A model generated the notes under the pieces. It searched no databases. It saw only the letters and a list, made by a program, of their open reading frames with translations, and was not told the origin of the DNA. A program made the translations under genes and the position numbers. A stretch of DNA of 64,000 nt, from assembly GCA_028865235.1 (NCBI GenBank), contig CP114561.1, positions 2,314,001 through 2,378,000 on the forward strand. Direction: 5' to 3'. Shown here in pieces: positions 9,331-19,529 of this stretch (the stretch's first letter is position 1; each line of letters starts with the position of its first letter). The stretch is from Candidatus Manganitrophus sp. (GTDB taxonomy: Bacteria > Nitrospirota > Nitrospiria > SBBL01 > Manganitrophaceae).

Positions 9331-9744
9331 ATGAGTACAACGAAAAAATATCAGGTTGGAGAAGAGATCACTTCGGTTTGCACGAAGTGTAAGCTGCCCC
9401 TCGACCATACGATCGCTGCGATGGTGGGAGAGCGGGTTGCCAAGGTGCAGTGTAAAACGTGCGGCGGGCTCCATCGATATGTCAATCCTGCGGCGGGAGA
9501 GTCCCCCGCCCGAAAGGCCGCAAAACAGACCAAGCTGGAGCATGCTTGGGAACAGTTGGTCCAGTCTTCCTCTTCAAAAAAGAAGCAGCCGTATACCTTT
9601 GCCGGTCCTTTCAAGCAGAATGATTTAATCGATCATGCCCAGTTTGGCCTCGGGGTGGTGACCCAGCGCCTTTCATGGGACAAGATTCAGGTTACCTTTA
9701 AGGAAGGGGAGAAAATTCTCCTTTCAAAGCGAAAGGTGCAATAG
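9331..9744 (+). CDS. Zinc-finger-like protein with C-terminal CarD/PcrA-tail-like beta segment
   Basis: A 137-residue protein. Two CxxC pairs (SVCTKCKL near residue 16 and VQCKTCGGL near 41) suggest a zinc ribbon. A lysine-rich linker follows. The C-terminal segment HAQFGLGVVTQRLSWDKIQV, ending in LLSKRKV, resembles the small Tudor-like tail of UvrD/PcrA helicases and CarD, which binds RNA polymerase. Such stand-alone proteins are usually annotated as hypothetical. A role in transcription or DNA repair is only suggested by fold resemblance. ATG 9331 is preferred over an upstream TTG. Confidence 0.65.
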   Translation: MSTTKKYQVGEEITSVCTKCKLPLDHTIAAMVGERVAKVQCKTCGGLHRYVNPAAGESPARKAAKQTKLEHAWEQLVQSSSSKKKQPYTFAGPFKQNDLIDHAQFGLGVVTQRLSWDKIQVTFKEGEKILLSKRKVQ

Positions 9745-9787
9745 AATCGCGAAAACTTGGAAGGCGACTTGTATCTTCCCACGCTTG

Positions 9788-11338
9788 TTATCTCATTTCT
9801 AATCGCGTTTCTCGCCTGAAGATCTCCATCACCGTTTGTATTGTATCGGCTTCGTCGGCCGGCTTGTCCGGCCGATAACGCTTGACCCGCGCAAAACGGA
9901 AGGCCATCCCGGCCGGATAACGGGTCGACGCCTGTATATCGGAAAAGGCAACCTCCACCACCAGTTCGGGCCGGAGATAAACCGTCCAAGCATCCCGTGC
10001 CGTCTCCATCGCGAGAAACTTCTCCGTCTGCCATTGAAGCATCTCGTCCGTGAGTCCTTTAAAGGTCTTTCCCAACATAATGAATTGACCACTCTCCGGA
10101 TCCCGCGCTCCCAAATGAAGATTGGAGAGCCATCCCGACCGGCGGCCGTTTCCCCACTCCGCCGCCAGGACCACCAAGTCAAGGGTCTTGGCCCTCTTCA
10201 GCTTCAGCCAATACGATCCGCGCTGTCCGGCGGTGTAGGGGGCCGCAAGCCCCTTCGCCATCAATCCCTCATGACCCGCCTCCAGCGCTCGCCGCTGAAA
10301 CCGCGCGGCCTCCTCTCGATCGGCCGTGATGATTTGCGGAATCAGCGCGTCAGGCGGGATGACTTCTGAGAGGTTCTCGAATCGCTTCCGATAAGGAAGA
10401 GATAAAAGCGAGCGTCCTTCCCGGTAGAGACAATCAAAAAAGAAAGAGGTAAGCGGGATCTCCCGCCGCATCGCCTCGATATTCTTCATCCGGCCGAACC
10501 GCCGCATCGTCATCTGAAACGGCTGCGGCGTTCCGTCGGGCCGAAGTGCGATCGCCTCCCCCTCCAGAATGATCTCAGCCGCCGGTAAGGCTCGGGTCCA
10601 CTCCACAATCTCCGGGAGGCGGTCGGTCACTTCCTGAAGCTGGCGGCTGAAGATCTTAACCGCCTCGCCCCCTTTGTGAACCTGAATCCGCGCCCCATCC
10701 AGTTTGAACTCAAACCCCGCTTCACTCAATCGTTCGATCGCCTCATCGACCGTGTCGGCGGTCTGGGCGAGCATTGGAGCCACCGGGGAAAAGAGGCGAA
10801 GTGAGAATCGTCCCAATCCGACACCCCCCTCTTCCAGGGCAACCCGCGCCACCTCGCCGATGTTCCCGGAAAACATCATCGCCTGTCGGACCTCGGGGGC
10901 CGGAAGAGCGGCCGCTTTGGCGATCGCTTCCAAGACCAGTCCTTCAAGCGCCCCCTGGCGAAGTTCTCCCATCAACAGCTGCGCCAGAAAGCGGCGCTCG
11001 TCGGGATCGGCCTGTTGAAGAAGTCGTTGGAGCGCGGCCATCTTCCGTCCGGCCGAACCGGCGCCGCGCTCTTCAGCGATCTGCCGGAAGCAAGTGTCCA
11101 CCTCCTGAAGTGTCAGAGACGAATGCGGCGCGCTCTCTAAAGAGAAGGCTGTCCCAATCAACCGTCCGCCGATTCCAATCTTTCCTTGAGGAAGGGTGCC
11201 GGTGAGATAGGATGCGCAGAGGGCCGTTTCCGGTCCCGCCGTCCGTTTAAAAAAATCGGCGATCAGGATGATCTTCTCGTTCTTGCGCGTCGTTTCCCGA
11301 ACCCGGGCGGTCAATTGAACCAGATCGTGCAGATGCAT
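9788..11338 (-). CDS. ATP-dependent DNA ligase
   Basis: A 516-residue protein, the length of archaeal/ligase-I-type enzymes. Residues 1-170 form the helical N-terminal domain. The nucleotidyltransferase motif I with catalytic lysine is FKLDGARIQVHK near residue 212. Motif III-like FFFDCLYREG, motif IV EGLMAKG and motif V YWLKLKR follow, then an OB-fold domain ending in YPAGMAFRFARVKRYR. It joins nicked DNA with ATP. Bacteria normally rely on NAD-dependent LigA, so this is an accessory repair ligase. No Ku or LigD-type genes are adjacent. Confidence 0.92.
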   Translation of the reverse strand: MHLHDLVQLTARVRETTRKNEKIILIADFFKRTAGPETALCASYLTGTLPQGKIGIGGRLIGTAFSLESAPHSSLTLQEVDTCFRQIAEERGAGSAGRKMAALQRLLQQADPDERRFLAQLLMGELRQGALEGLVLEAIAKAAALPAPEVRQAMMFSGNIGEVARVALEEGGVGLGRFSLRLFSPVAPMLAQTADTVDEAIERLSEAGFEFKLDGARIQVHKGGEAVKIFSRQLQEVTDRLPEIVEWTRALPAAEIILEGEAIALRPDGTPQPFQMTMRRFGRMKNIEAMRREIPLTSFFFDCLYREGRSLLSLPYRKRFENLSEVIPPDALIPQIITADREEAARFQRRALEAGHEGLMAKGLAAPYTAGQRGSYWLKLKRAKTLDLVVLAAEWGNGRRSGWLSNLHLGARDPESGQFIMLGKTFKGLTDEMLQWQTEKFLAMETARDAWTVYLRPELVVEVAFSDIQASTRYPAGMAFRFARVKRYRPDKPADEADTIQTVMEIFRRETRLEMR

Positions 11339-11424
11339 CGGCCATTATACAACGGAACCGGATCGGGACAAAAGAAACGGTTCTACTTCTTTTCGGGGAA
11401 TTGTCCTCTCAAGAGGGTTAAGGA

Positions 11425-13095
11425 TCACCGCCGCCGCGCCTTGTCCCGATGGTCTTGGATGAAGATATTGATCAGCAGCCAGGACCCCCCTCCGGCGGCC
11501 GCCAAAAAACAGAGCATCGCCAGGCCGGGATACCCCAAGATGCGGAAAGAGGTCTCCACCCGCATCAGCAGGGCCGCGCCGACGATCAAGGCGGCCAGGA
11601 TCAAACCGGCTGTAATCCGGTTGGCCACTTTCTGAAAGCCGGCCAGGTAGAGCTCGGTTTCCATCGGCCGAATCTTCACCTCCAGCTCGGAATGCACCAG
11701 GGCGTCCAGGATGCGGTTCAGCCGCCCCGGCAGGTTTCCGACGAAATCTTTCATCTCCAGGAGGGAACCCCACATCTGTCCGGGGGAGAGGCTCTTCCAT
11801 CCCCGCTGCTCCATGATGCCGCTGACATGGCGGCGGACCGCGTCGGTCGGATTGAAGGAGGGTTGCAGCGTCCTTCCAACTTGGTCGAGTTGAAGCAGCG
11901 TTTTTCCAAGCAAGGTCAGATCGGGAGGGACTTTCAGCCCATGCTCCACCGCATGGCGGACCAAGCCTAAGATCGCCTTTCCGACGTCGATCTCCTGAAG
12001 GGGAGCGTCCTTCTGCTCGATGATCAACTCTGAAATCTTCCGTCGAAATTCCATCTCCTGGAAAGAGTCCCGTTTTTCACTGATCCGGATGAGGATATCC
12101 GCCGCGCTTTCGGTCTCCCCTTCGCTGATCGCAAGGAGCAGCTTCAGCAGGTGCTCCTGTGTGGAGGAGGCAACGCGCCCGACCATCCCAAGATCGAGCA
12201 AAGCGATCCGCCGATCATCGGTGACGTAGATGTTCCCTGGGTGCGGATCGGCATGGAAGAGACCGTCGACTAGAATCTGCTTCAGGTACGCATGAAAAAG
12301 ATCATCGGCCAGTTTCGCTCCATCGACCTCCAGGCTGACCAACGGTCCGAGTGACGTGATTTTTTTCCCGGAGACATATTCCATCGTCAAAACCCGCGAG
12401 GTTGTATAATCGTCGATCGGAAGGGGGACCTGAATCTGTTCAAATTCACGCAGGTTGTTTGCCAGTGCTGCGAGCTGTGCCGCCTCCTTCCGATAGTCGA
12501 GCTCACGCAGAAGGCTCTTTCTCATCTCATCGAAGAGTTTCACAAATTGATAACGCTTTCCCACTTCGGTATGGGCCTCAAGGAAGGTGGCGATCTCCTC
12601 CAGCACCTCCATGTCTTCCAGAATCTGAGAACGGATGCCGGGACGCTGTACTTTTACGACGACCGGTCGTCCTTCACGAAGGGCGGCGAGGTGGACCTGA
12701 CCGAGTGAGGCGGCCGCAAGCGGCTCCGGGTTGAAGTAAGAAAATCCCTTTGAGAGCCGCACGCCGAGCTCTTCCTGGATAATCTTTTCCACCTCTTCGT
12801 AGGAGAACGGCTTGACCTCTTCGTGCAGACGGGAGAGGGCTTGAAGGTAAGGTAGCGGCAGAAGATCGGCCCGGCTGGCAAGGAGCTGACCCAGCTTCAC
12901 AAAGGTCGGTCCCATCCGCTCCAGGTCGTCGGTGAGCCGCTCCGGCTCGTTTCCGACGGCCGACAGCGATTCCTCCTCGGAGAGGATCTCGTCAAACTCG
13001 GTATTCTTGAATAAGTGGCTATTTCCGTACCTGAAGAAGAGAAGAGCGATATCTTTGTAACGCTTGAGATGTTGGGGCTTGAGTGAGAGCTTCAT
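11425..13095 (-). CDS. ABC1/UbiB (AarF) family atypical kinase
   Basis: A 556-residue protein. UbiB hallmarks are visible: the KxGQ motif in FVKLGQLLASRADLLP (near residue 70), the Ala-rich nucleotide loop AAASLGQVH (near 131), HADPHPGNI and LLDLGMVGR as the metal-binding aspartates. Two C-terminal membrane helices (LILAALIVGAALLM and PGLAMLCFLAAAGG) anchor it. The family supports ubiquinone or other isoprenoid-lipid metabolism. Start MKLSLKPQHL at 13095 follows GAGGAAAAACC; upstream in-frame codons do not look conserved. It stands 86 bases upstream of the ligase gene on the same strand. Confidence 0.9.
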   Translation of the reverse strand: MKLSLKPQHLKRYKDIALLFFRYGNSHLFKNTEFDEILSEEESLSAVGNEPERLTDDLERMGPTFVKLGQLLASRADLLPLPYLQALSRLHEEVKPFSYEEVEKIIQEELGVRLSKGFSYFNPEPLAAASLGQVHLAALREGRPVVVKVQRPGIRSQILEDMEVLEEIATFLEAHTEVGKRYQFVKLFDEMRKSLLRELDYRKEAAQLAALANNLREFEQIQVPLPIDDYTTSRVLTMEYVSGKKITSLGPLVSLEVDGAKLADDLFHAYLKQILVDGLFHADPHPGNIYVTDDRRIALLDLGMVGRVASSTQEHLLKLLLAISEGETESAADILIRISEKRDSFQEMEFRRKISELIIEQKDAPLQEIDVGKAILGLVRHAVEHGLKVPPDLTLLGKTLLQLDQVGRTLQPSFNPTDAVRRHVSGIMEQRGWKSLSPGQMWGSLLEMKDFVGNLPGRLNRILDALVHSELEVKIRPMETELYLAGFQKVANRITAGLILAALIVGAALLMRVETSFRILGYPGLAMLCFLAAAGGGSWLLINIFIQDHRDKARRR

Positions 13096-13306
13096 TGGTT
13101 TTTCCTCGTTAAACGGTGGAAGATTCGCATCGATTGATCGCGCATCCGCCATGACTCTAAGATCCTGATCTATTATAGACCGTTTGAGTGCTCTGTTGGA
13201 ACGGTCGAGATTGTGCCGGAACGGGAGATTATGAATAATCCTTTTGAAGCATTGAAAGCAGCAAGGCGAACAGCTACGATCGACTCAAGAGAAGATAGGA
13301 GGAAAC

Positions 13307-13801
13307 ATGAGGACTCGAGTGCTGATCGATTTAACGCATGTCTATGACGAGGAAGGAGGGGTTGAAGAGATCGGTGCCGATCCGAATGTTTATTCGGATG
13401 AGGCGCCGCCGTCCGGAGATCCACCACCCTTTCCGACCTTCTTACCGGGGTATGCGGTGGAGATTCCGGAGAAAATGAGGAGAGATGCCGTCGAATTCGA
13501 GCCGGCGGTCCGGGATGACGACGCGGCGCCGGATGGGAATGCGCGGCTCACCGATCGGATCCCGGCCAATCGGGAATTCTTGCGGTTTCTTTTGGAGCAG
13601 GACGCAGAGATCTATGCCGATGGATTTGAGGTCGACTACTTGGAAACCGCCGAGACAGTCGGGTTTGAACCGAAGGGGCCCTGGACCGGATACAAATCTC
13701 GCAATCTCGCCTTCTTCCTAAACGAGAAAGACGCCCGCGGATATGAAGAGGCGCTCCGGCGCTACCAAGCGCCGGAGCCGGAAACAGGAAAGGCAGCATA
13801 G
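13307..13801 (+). CDS. Hypothetical acidic protein
   Basis: A 164-residue protein with a strong start context (AGGAGGAAAC before ATG). It is acidic and proline-rich in the first half (DEAPPSGDPPPFPTF), with no signal peptide or membrane segment. The second half has predicted helices (ANREFLRFLLEQDAEIY, KDARGYEEALRRYQ). No family is recognised. It is divergent from the UbiB-type kinase gene. Confidence 0.6.
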   Translation: MRTRVLIDLTHVYDEEGGVEEIGADPNVYSDEAPPSGDPPPFPTFLPGYAVEIPEKMRRDAVEFEPAVRDDDAAPDGNARLTDRIPANREFLRFLLEQDAEIYADGFEVDYLETAETVGFEPKGPWTGYKSRNLAFFLNEKDARGYEEALRRYQAPEPETGKAA

Positions 13802-13873
13802 CCGGATCGATTAAGAAAGCTTTGATTTACGCCGCCGGACCTTGATATGATTTTCTTCGAGGCGGGATCGATC

Positions 13874-14158
13874 ATGTCGGCAGACGAGGAAGCTTATCTC
13901 GATGAACTCTTGGGCCGTACGCGTTGCGCGCGCTGTGGTCAAATATTGCGTGGAGAGGTCGAGTGCCCCTTCTGTAGCCTTTTTCCGGAACCGGTCCGAG
14001 CGCAGCGGACTCCCAAATGGGTTTATCTGACCGCCTGCTTCCTTACCTCCCCCGTAAGCCTCCCCTTCTTGTACGCCACTCGCCGGTTGACCCCCAAGGA
14101 GAAACTCGTGGCCGGTTCGGGTGCGTTCCTTTGGCCTTTTCTATTTTGGATCCTGTAG
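13874..14158 (+). CDS. Small zinc-ribbon membrane protein
   Basis: A 94-residue protein: a treble-clef-like CARCGQ...CPFC pair at residues 18-38, then two hydrophobic stretches (VYLTACFLTSPVSLPFLY and GAFLWPFLFWIL), so probably membrane-attached with a cytoplasmic zinc ribbon. ATG 13874 has GGCGG upstream; an ATG at 13847 is an alternative. Function unknown. Confidence 0.55.
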   Translation: MSADEEAYLDELLGRTRCARCGQILRGEVECPFCSLFPEPVRAQRTPKWVYLTACFLTSPVSLPFLYATRRLTPKEKLVAGSGAFLWPFLFWIL

Positions 14159-14248
14159 AGAAACGTGAGTTACAAAAGTGAACAGGATGGGCGTTTCATT
14201 TATGGAACAGTTTGTCTTTTTCGGAGTAGGATGTATTTCATAATATGT

Positions 14249-14257
14249 TGATATAAT
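14249..14257 (+). promoter_or_regulatory. Extended -10 promoter
   Basis: TGATATAAT (TG at 14249-14250, TATAAT at 14252-14257) in an AT-rich island, about 75 bases before the start of the small membrane-protein gene. No good -35 is seen, as expected for an extended -10 site. Confidence 0.45.
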
Positions 14258-14332
14258 TAAATTTATAATAATGGCACCCCATTTGCTATATAAGAGGGCA
14301 GGTTAGATAAAAGGTTCTCAAAGGAGGGCGCC

Positions 14333-14626
14333 ATGTTTCAAGAATACATCGTTTATGGACTCGAGGGACTTGCCGGTTTCGCATTGATCAATATGCTTTT
14401 GCTTGGGATCTACACCGCTTTGCACCTACCCTGGGCCAATGATTTCAAGACGATTACGGTGGAATGGATCAATTTCGTCCGTCGAGGGGTGCCTGTCCCA
14501 GCCGATTCACCCAAGTTTGAAAAGCGGCTGCCGGGTGAGGAAATGATTGCTCCTCTAAGATTTCTTCCAGAAGCGTCTACTTTTGAAACAGAAACATATG
14601 TAGGCTCGTCCTTTGTTCGGTCTTAA
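14333..14626 (+). CDS. Small membrane protein, unknown function
   Basis: A 97-residue protein with an excellent ribosome site (AAAGGAGGGCGCC before ATG). Residues 8-33 form one membrane helix (GLAGFALINMLLLGIYTAL); the rest is soluble and polar. It is monocistronic, with its own promoter and a strong terminator. No family is recognised. Confidence 0.6.
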   Translation: MFQEYIVYGLEGLAGFALINMLLLGIYTALHLPWANDFKTITVEWINFVRRGVPVPADSPKFEKRLPGEEMIAPLRFLPEASTFETETYVGSSFVRS

Positions 14627-14665
14627 GGGGCAATCGCCCACCGACCGGTCAGCCGACCCCCCTTG

Positions 14666-14705
14666 ACCCCGCCCCGAGGTCTCCTCGCGGTCGGGGTTTT
14701 CTTTT
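14666..14705 (+). terminator. Rho-independent terminator
   Basis: A GC-rich hairpin (ACCCCG-CCCCGAGG against CCTCGCGG-CGGGGT, 14667-14696) followed by TTTTCTTTT. It ends the small membrane-protein transcript. Confidence 0.8.
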
Positions 14706-14753
14706 GGAAGATGCTGGATCATCCAAGCGTCTGATCCGTTGAACGGTTCTCTC

Positions 14754-15266
14754 TTATTCTCCTCGCATCAAAAAAGGAAAGCGGTTTATCGCCGGCCTCT
14801 TTTGAAGCGAACGCAAACGGATCCATAGCCCGAGCTGCACAAGACGGCTGTAGAGACCCACCAGAAAAGCGAGTGAAAAAATGTCCGGGGATTTTGGCGT
14901 CGAAAGATGGTATTGAACCTTTTCAAGGATTTCCTGTGGTGTGAAGGGTTTGATGATGTACTCTCTCACCCGCAGAGTAATCGCTTGTGTCTTGGAGGAG
15001 ATATCCCCTTTCGCGCTAAGGAAAAAAATAATCGTATCCCGCAATGCCGGATCGTCCCGAATGCGCCGGCAGACCTCGAATCCATCCATTTTCGGCAACA
15101 TCAAATCCAAGAGAATCAAGGCGGGACGCTTCTCGGTGGCCATATGAAGGGCTTCTACCCCGTCTCTCGCAACTGAAACGGCATATCCCCCTTTTTTTAA
15201 GATCGCCGTGAGGATCGTAACCGCATCGGAATTGTCATCGACAATAAGGATCTTCTCTCCTGCCAT
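14754..15266 (-). CDS. Single-domain response regulator with C-terminal tail
   Basis: A 170-residue protein. Residues 1-122 are a complete receiver: acidic pair in LIVDDNSD, phospho-acceptor Asp in LILLDLMLPKMDG, Ser in FFLSAKG and Lys in IIKPFTP. The last 45 residues (LAFLVGLYSRLVQLGLWIRL) are hydrophobic and basic, not a known output domain, perhaps a membrane or partner contact. The start follows AAAGGAGAACAAGCG. It is divergent from the first PAS-GGDEF-EAL gene, so the two may share a signalling pathway. Confidence 0.85.
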   Translation of the reverse strand: MAGEKILIVDDNSDAVTILTAILKKGGYAVSVARDGVEALHMATEKRPALILLDLMLPKMDGFEVCRRIRDDPALRDTIIFFLSAKGDISSKTQAITLRVREYIIKPFTPQEILEKVQYHLSTPKSPDIFSLAFLVGLYSRLVQLGLWIRLRSLQKRPAINRFPFLMRGE

Positions 15267-15421
15267 CGCTTGTTCTCCTTTCACATCGCTGGTATCGATT
15301 TGATGATTATATGCGGCCGCCATACAGGGATGCAATTCACCAAATCGGATTAATACCCGAAGGTCCGGTAGCGTTGGATCCGGGTCGCCATCGTCCGGAT
15401 AGGTCCCTCGTCTCCCTCTTA

Positions 15422-15479
15422 CTGGAAAAACTCCCATTTTTCTTAATCGCTATTTAACCAAACTTGTTTTAAACTATCG
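15422..15479 (+). repeat. Duplicated leader, copy A
   Basis: A 58-base block starting CTGGAAAAACTCCC and containing TTCTTAATCGCTATTT, repeated with the same length upstream of the second paralogue (17490-17547). It shows that the promoter region was duplicated together with the gene. Confidence 0.75.
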
Positions 15480-15561
15480 TTTCCGACCCTGCGAATTCTT
15501 TCCCTCCTATCCGCGCGATCTGAGTGTTTTTCGCCCCTTTCTTTAGCGATGGAGACCCGCG

Positions 15562-17401
15562 ATGAAAAATCGTCCAACCAAATCATCCGATAAGCGGTCC
15601 CAAGAAAAACTTCAGGGTAAAAACAAAACATCAAAACGATCGACTCCGGATAAAATGGCGCGTTTGCTCCAGGAGCTGCAGGCCCACCACATTGAACTGG
15701 AGATGCAGAACGAGGCGCTTCTGGAAGCCCAGGCGATGCTGGAGGAGTCTCGAAATCGATATTCGGATCTTTATGACTTCGCTCCCCTCGGCTACTTTAC
15801 ATTCGACTGCAACGGTTTCATCCTCGGAGTCAATTTGACCGGCGCGGACCAGTTGGGAATGGAGCGGCAGCAGATCGTTGAAAAACCTTTTACCCTTTAC
15901 GTTGCGCAAGAAGATCAACCCCATTTTCGGGATCATCTCGCCGCGGTTTTCCACGGCGGCGGCCGACGGCACTGTGAAATAAAAATGAACGGGAGGAACA
16001 CTTCGTATTACGTCCAACTGGAAAGCCTTCTTGTCGAAGAGGAGGGGGCGACCGGCGCTGCCGGACGGCGATGACCGATATCACCCCTCGGAAAAGGGCC
16101 GAAGAAGAGACGAAAAAAATAAATGAGTTGCTGGAGAGCCGGATTCTCCAACGGACCATTGAGCTGAAAACCGCCAATCAGGTGCTTCAAAATGAAGTCA
16201 TCGAACGGAAGAAGGCCGAACAGGCGCTGGCGCGGCAGGCGAATCTCGATGCTTTGACGGGACTCTACAACCGCCGTTATTTTGATCTTCGCGCAGACGA
16301 AGAGATCGCGCGGGCCGATCGGAAAGGGAGTTGTCTCGCGATTCTCCTTTGCGATTTGGATCATTTTAAATCGATCAACGACACCCTCGGCCATCAGACC
16401 GGAGATCGGGTCTTAAAGTCGGTGGCGCAGAGCATTCAGGAGTGCATCCGAGAGATCGATCTGGTCTTTCGGTGGGGGGAGATGAGATCGCCGTCCTCCT
16501 GATCGACACCTCTCGGGAAGGGGTCCTCATTACTGCGGAGCGGATTCGGAGCGCGGTGAAAAAACGAGGTGAAGAGGCGCAGCTTCCCCTCGATATCAGC
16601 ATCGGGGTCGCCTTTTACCCGGAACACGGCGTCACGATCGATGGGTTGATTAGCCTGGCGGACCGATCGCTCTATATCGCCAAACAAGGGGGCGATAAGA
16701 TTCACATCGGGGCGGAGGAGTATCTCCTTGATGATCGGAGTATCAAGGTGGTCTTTCAGCCGGTCGTCGATCTTCGCTCAGGCCGGTCGATCGGATACGA
16801 AGCGCTGACGCGGGATCCGCAAGGAAAGCTGACGGCCCCGGAGCTCTTTCAGCGATATCAGGCGATCGGTCAGCTAAACGAATTGAAGCGGCTCTGCTTC
16901 TCCTCCCAGCTGAACGAGGCGCAGCGGCTCGGCTTGCAGGGAGGGAGGCTCTTCCTGAATGTCGATTTTCATCTTTTGCATCAGATCGAATTAATGCAAA
17001 AACCGGAGGGAATCGATGTGATTTTGGAAATCTCGGAGATGGAGGCGCTGCATAGCCATCATGTCGAGAGTTACCTCGCACTCGCCGAAAAATGGCGCGG
17101 GCAGGGGTTCCAACTCGCCATCGACGATTTCGGGGCGGGATTTGTCTCCTTCCCCTTCATCGCACAGTTGGTTCCGGAGTATATCAAGATCGATCGCTCG
17201 ACCCTGCTTCAGGCGGTCTCCTCCCTGAAATTCCGAAAGTTTTTAAAGGACCTGGTCTTCGCATTGCAAAATTATACGACCCGGGGGATTGTCGCGGAAG
17301 GGATCGAGACCGAACAAGAGCTGGCGGTCGTCCGGGAGATAGAGGTCGATCTCGGGCAGGGATTTCTGTTCGGCCGGCCGGAGCCGTTGATGCCGGCCTG
17401 A
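15562..17401 (+). CDS. PAS-GGDEF-EAL c-di-GMP signalling protein (copy 1), two frame breaks
   Basis: About 613 residues after repair. Order: basic, coiled-coil N terminus; PAS domain (RYSDLYDFAPLGYFTFD, near residue 70); coiled coil; GGDEF domain with active-type signature GGDEI; EAL domain with GYEALTRDP, LNVDF, EISE, DDFGAG, YIKID, AEGIE and QGFLFG all kept. It may both make and degrade c-di-GMP. The frame is lost at the G run near 16045-16049 and at the G run 16473-16478 (one base missing each); the second loss falls inside the GGDEI codons. Cytoplasmic; no membrane segments. Confidence 0.85.
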
Positions 17402-17489
17402 AAATTCAAATCGATCCGCCGAACAGGGGTCCATCCAACCGCTTTAGAATGTCTCCCTAGTGGCGGTCCTCTTTTCCTTCCGATCCGAC

Positions 17490-17547
17490 CTGGAAAAACT
17501 CCCCATTTTCTTAATCGCTATTTGGGATAATTCGTTTTAAAGTATCG
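17490..17547 (+). repeat. Duplicated leader, copy B
   Basis: A 58-base block matching 15422-15479 in order and length, ending TTTTAAAGTATCG against TTTTAAACTATCG. It probably carries the promoter of the second paralogue. Confidence 0.75.
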
Positions 17548-17665
17548 GCTTCAACCCCATGAATCCTCTCTCCGCTTTCTCCCATTCGACCTGATCAAGT
17601 TCTCATCGAAATTATATGCCGGGATATACTGATAAAGATTTTGTCTCTTTAACCTGGAGATGACA

Positions 17666-19498
17666 ATGAACAGGCGTCAAACCAAATTGCCCGCCCATGA
17701 AAAGTTAAACGGAAAAAACAAAATGCTGAAACGATTGGCTCAGGGGAAAATGGCGCGTCTGCTCGAAGAGTTAAAGACGCAACAGGCCAAACTGGAAATG
17801 CAAAATGAGGAGCTACGGGAAACCCAGACCAGGCTTGAAAAATTCGCCTACCGGTATTCGAATCTTTATCACGGCGCCCCGGTCGGCGATTTTATCTTCG
17901 ATTGCGATGGCACCATTCTGGAGGTCAATCCCGCCGGCGCGGAACAGCTGGGGGAGGAGCGGCATCAGATCATTGATCAACCCTTCACCCGCTATCTTTC
18001 TCAAGAAGACCAAATCCGCTTTCGCACCCATCTTGCGGCGGTTTTTCAAGACGGCTACCGCCGTCGCTGTGAAATCAAAATAAAAAGAGGGGACCGCCTC
18101 TTCGATTCCCAGATGGAGAGTCTCTTGGTCGAAGGGGAGCGGGGCATACGACACTGTCGGACGGTGATAATCGATATCCCCTCACGAAAGAAAGCTGAGG
18201 AAGGGATCAAGAGATTGAATAAATCGCTGGAGAGTCAAATTCTGCTTCAAACGGCCGAGCTGAGAGCAATGAATCAAGCGCTTGAAAACGAAATCATGGA
18301 GCGGATGAAGGCTGAGCAGACAGTGGCGCTGAAGGGAAATGTCGACGCGGCGACCGGACTTTACAGCCGCCGCTACTTTGATCTTCGTGCGGACGAGGAG
18401 ATCGCGCGGGTCGACCGAAAGGGGGGTGTTTTGCAATCCTCCTCTGTGATTTGAACTATTTTAAAGCGGTCACCCACACACTCGGCCATCAAACCGGGGA
18501 CCGGGTCTTAAAGGCGTTGGCTCGGAAAATCGTGGAGAGCACGCGAGAGAGCGATCTTGTCTTTCGCTGGAGGGGGAGATCAAATCGCCGTCCTCCTGAC
18601 GGAGACCTCCCGGGAAGGGGTCGTCCTCGCCGCGGAGCGGATTCGGAGAGCGGTGGCAAACCTCAGTGAAGAGATGCAGGTTCTCCTGCATATCCACATT
18701 GGAGCGGCGCTCTATCCCGAGCACGGTTTTACGATTGATGCGTTGATCGACCTGGCGAACCGCTCCCTCTCCCTCGCTAAACAGGGGAGAGAAAAGATTC
18801 ACATCGGCAATGGTAAACATCGACTCAATGAGCGGGATATCGGGATGGTTTTTCAGCCGGTGATCGATCTTCGCTCCAGCCGCCCGATCGGATACGAGGC
18901 GCTCACGCGGGATCCTTTGGGGAAGCTGACCGTGCCGCAGCTCTTTAAGCGTTACGAAGTGATCGGCCAACTCGGCGAGTTAAAGAGGCTCTGCTTTCGC
19001 TCCCAGCTCAATGAGGCGCAAAAGCCCCCCTTCCAGGGAGGACGGCTTTTCCTGAACGTCGATTTCCAGCTCCTCGATCAGATCGAATTGATCCGGAAGC
19101 CGGAAGGGATCGACGTGGTTTTGGAGATCTCGGAGGCGGAAGCATGCCGTCACCGGCATATCAAGCGGTATCTTGCGCTCGTCGAAAAGTGGCGCGAACA
19201 GGGGTTCCAGGTCGCCATCGATGATTTCGGAGCGGGCGCGGGCTCTTTCCCCTTTGTCGGGAAGTTGATTCCGGATTATATCAAGATCGACCGCTCCACC
19301 CTGCTCCAGGCGATCTCTTCTCCGAAGCTCCGCGATTTTTTAAACGACCTGGTTTTTATCTTGCGCAATTACACCACGCGGGGGATGATTGCGGAGGGGA
19401 TTGAGACCGAACAGGAATTGACCCTCGTCAGAGAGATGGGGGTCGATCTCGGCCAGGGCTTTTTGTTTGGACAGCCGGAGGCGCTGATGTCGGCCTGA
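17666..19498 (+). CDS. PAS-GGDEF-EAL protein (copy 2), degenerate GGDQI, two frame breaks
   Basis: About 610 residues after repair, a close tandem paralogue of the preceding gene with the same PAS, GGDEF and EAL order. The cyclase signature reads GGDQI: the catalytic Glu is Gln, so cyclase activity is probably lost. The EAL residues (GYEALTRDP, LNVDF, EISE, DDFGAG, YIKID, AEGIE, QGFLFG) are intact. It may therefore work as a phosphodiesterase. Frame breaks: one base missing near 18434 (VLAILLC restored) and one extra A near 18569. ATG 17666 is preferred over 17660 because GGAG is 6 bases upstream. Confidence 0.85.
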
Positions 19499-19529
19499 AA
19501 CGTTTAAGTCATTGTCACGCCGGGAAGGG

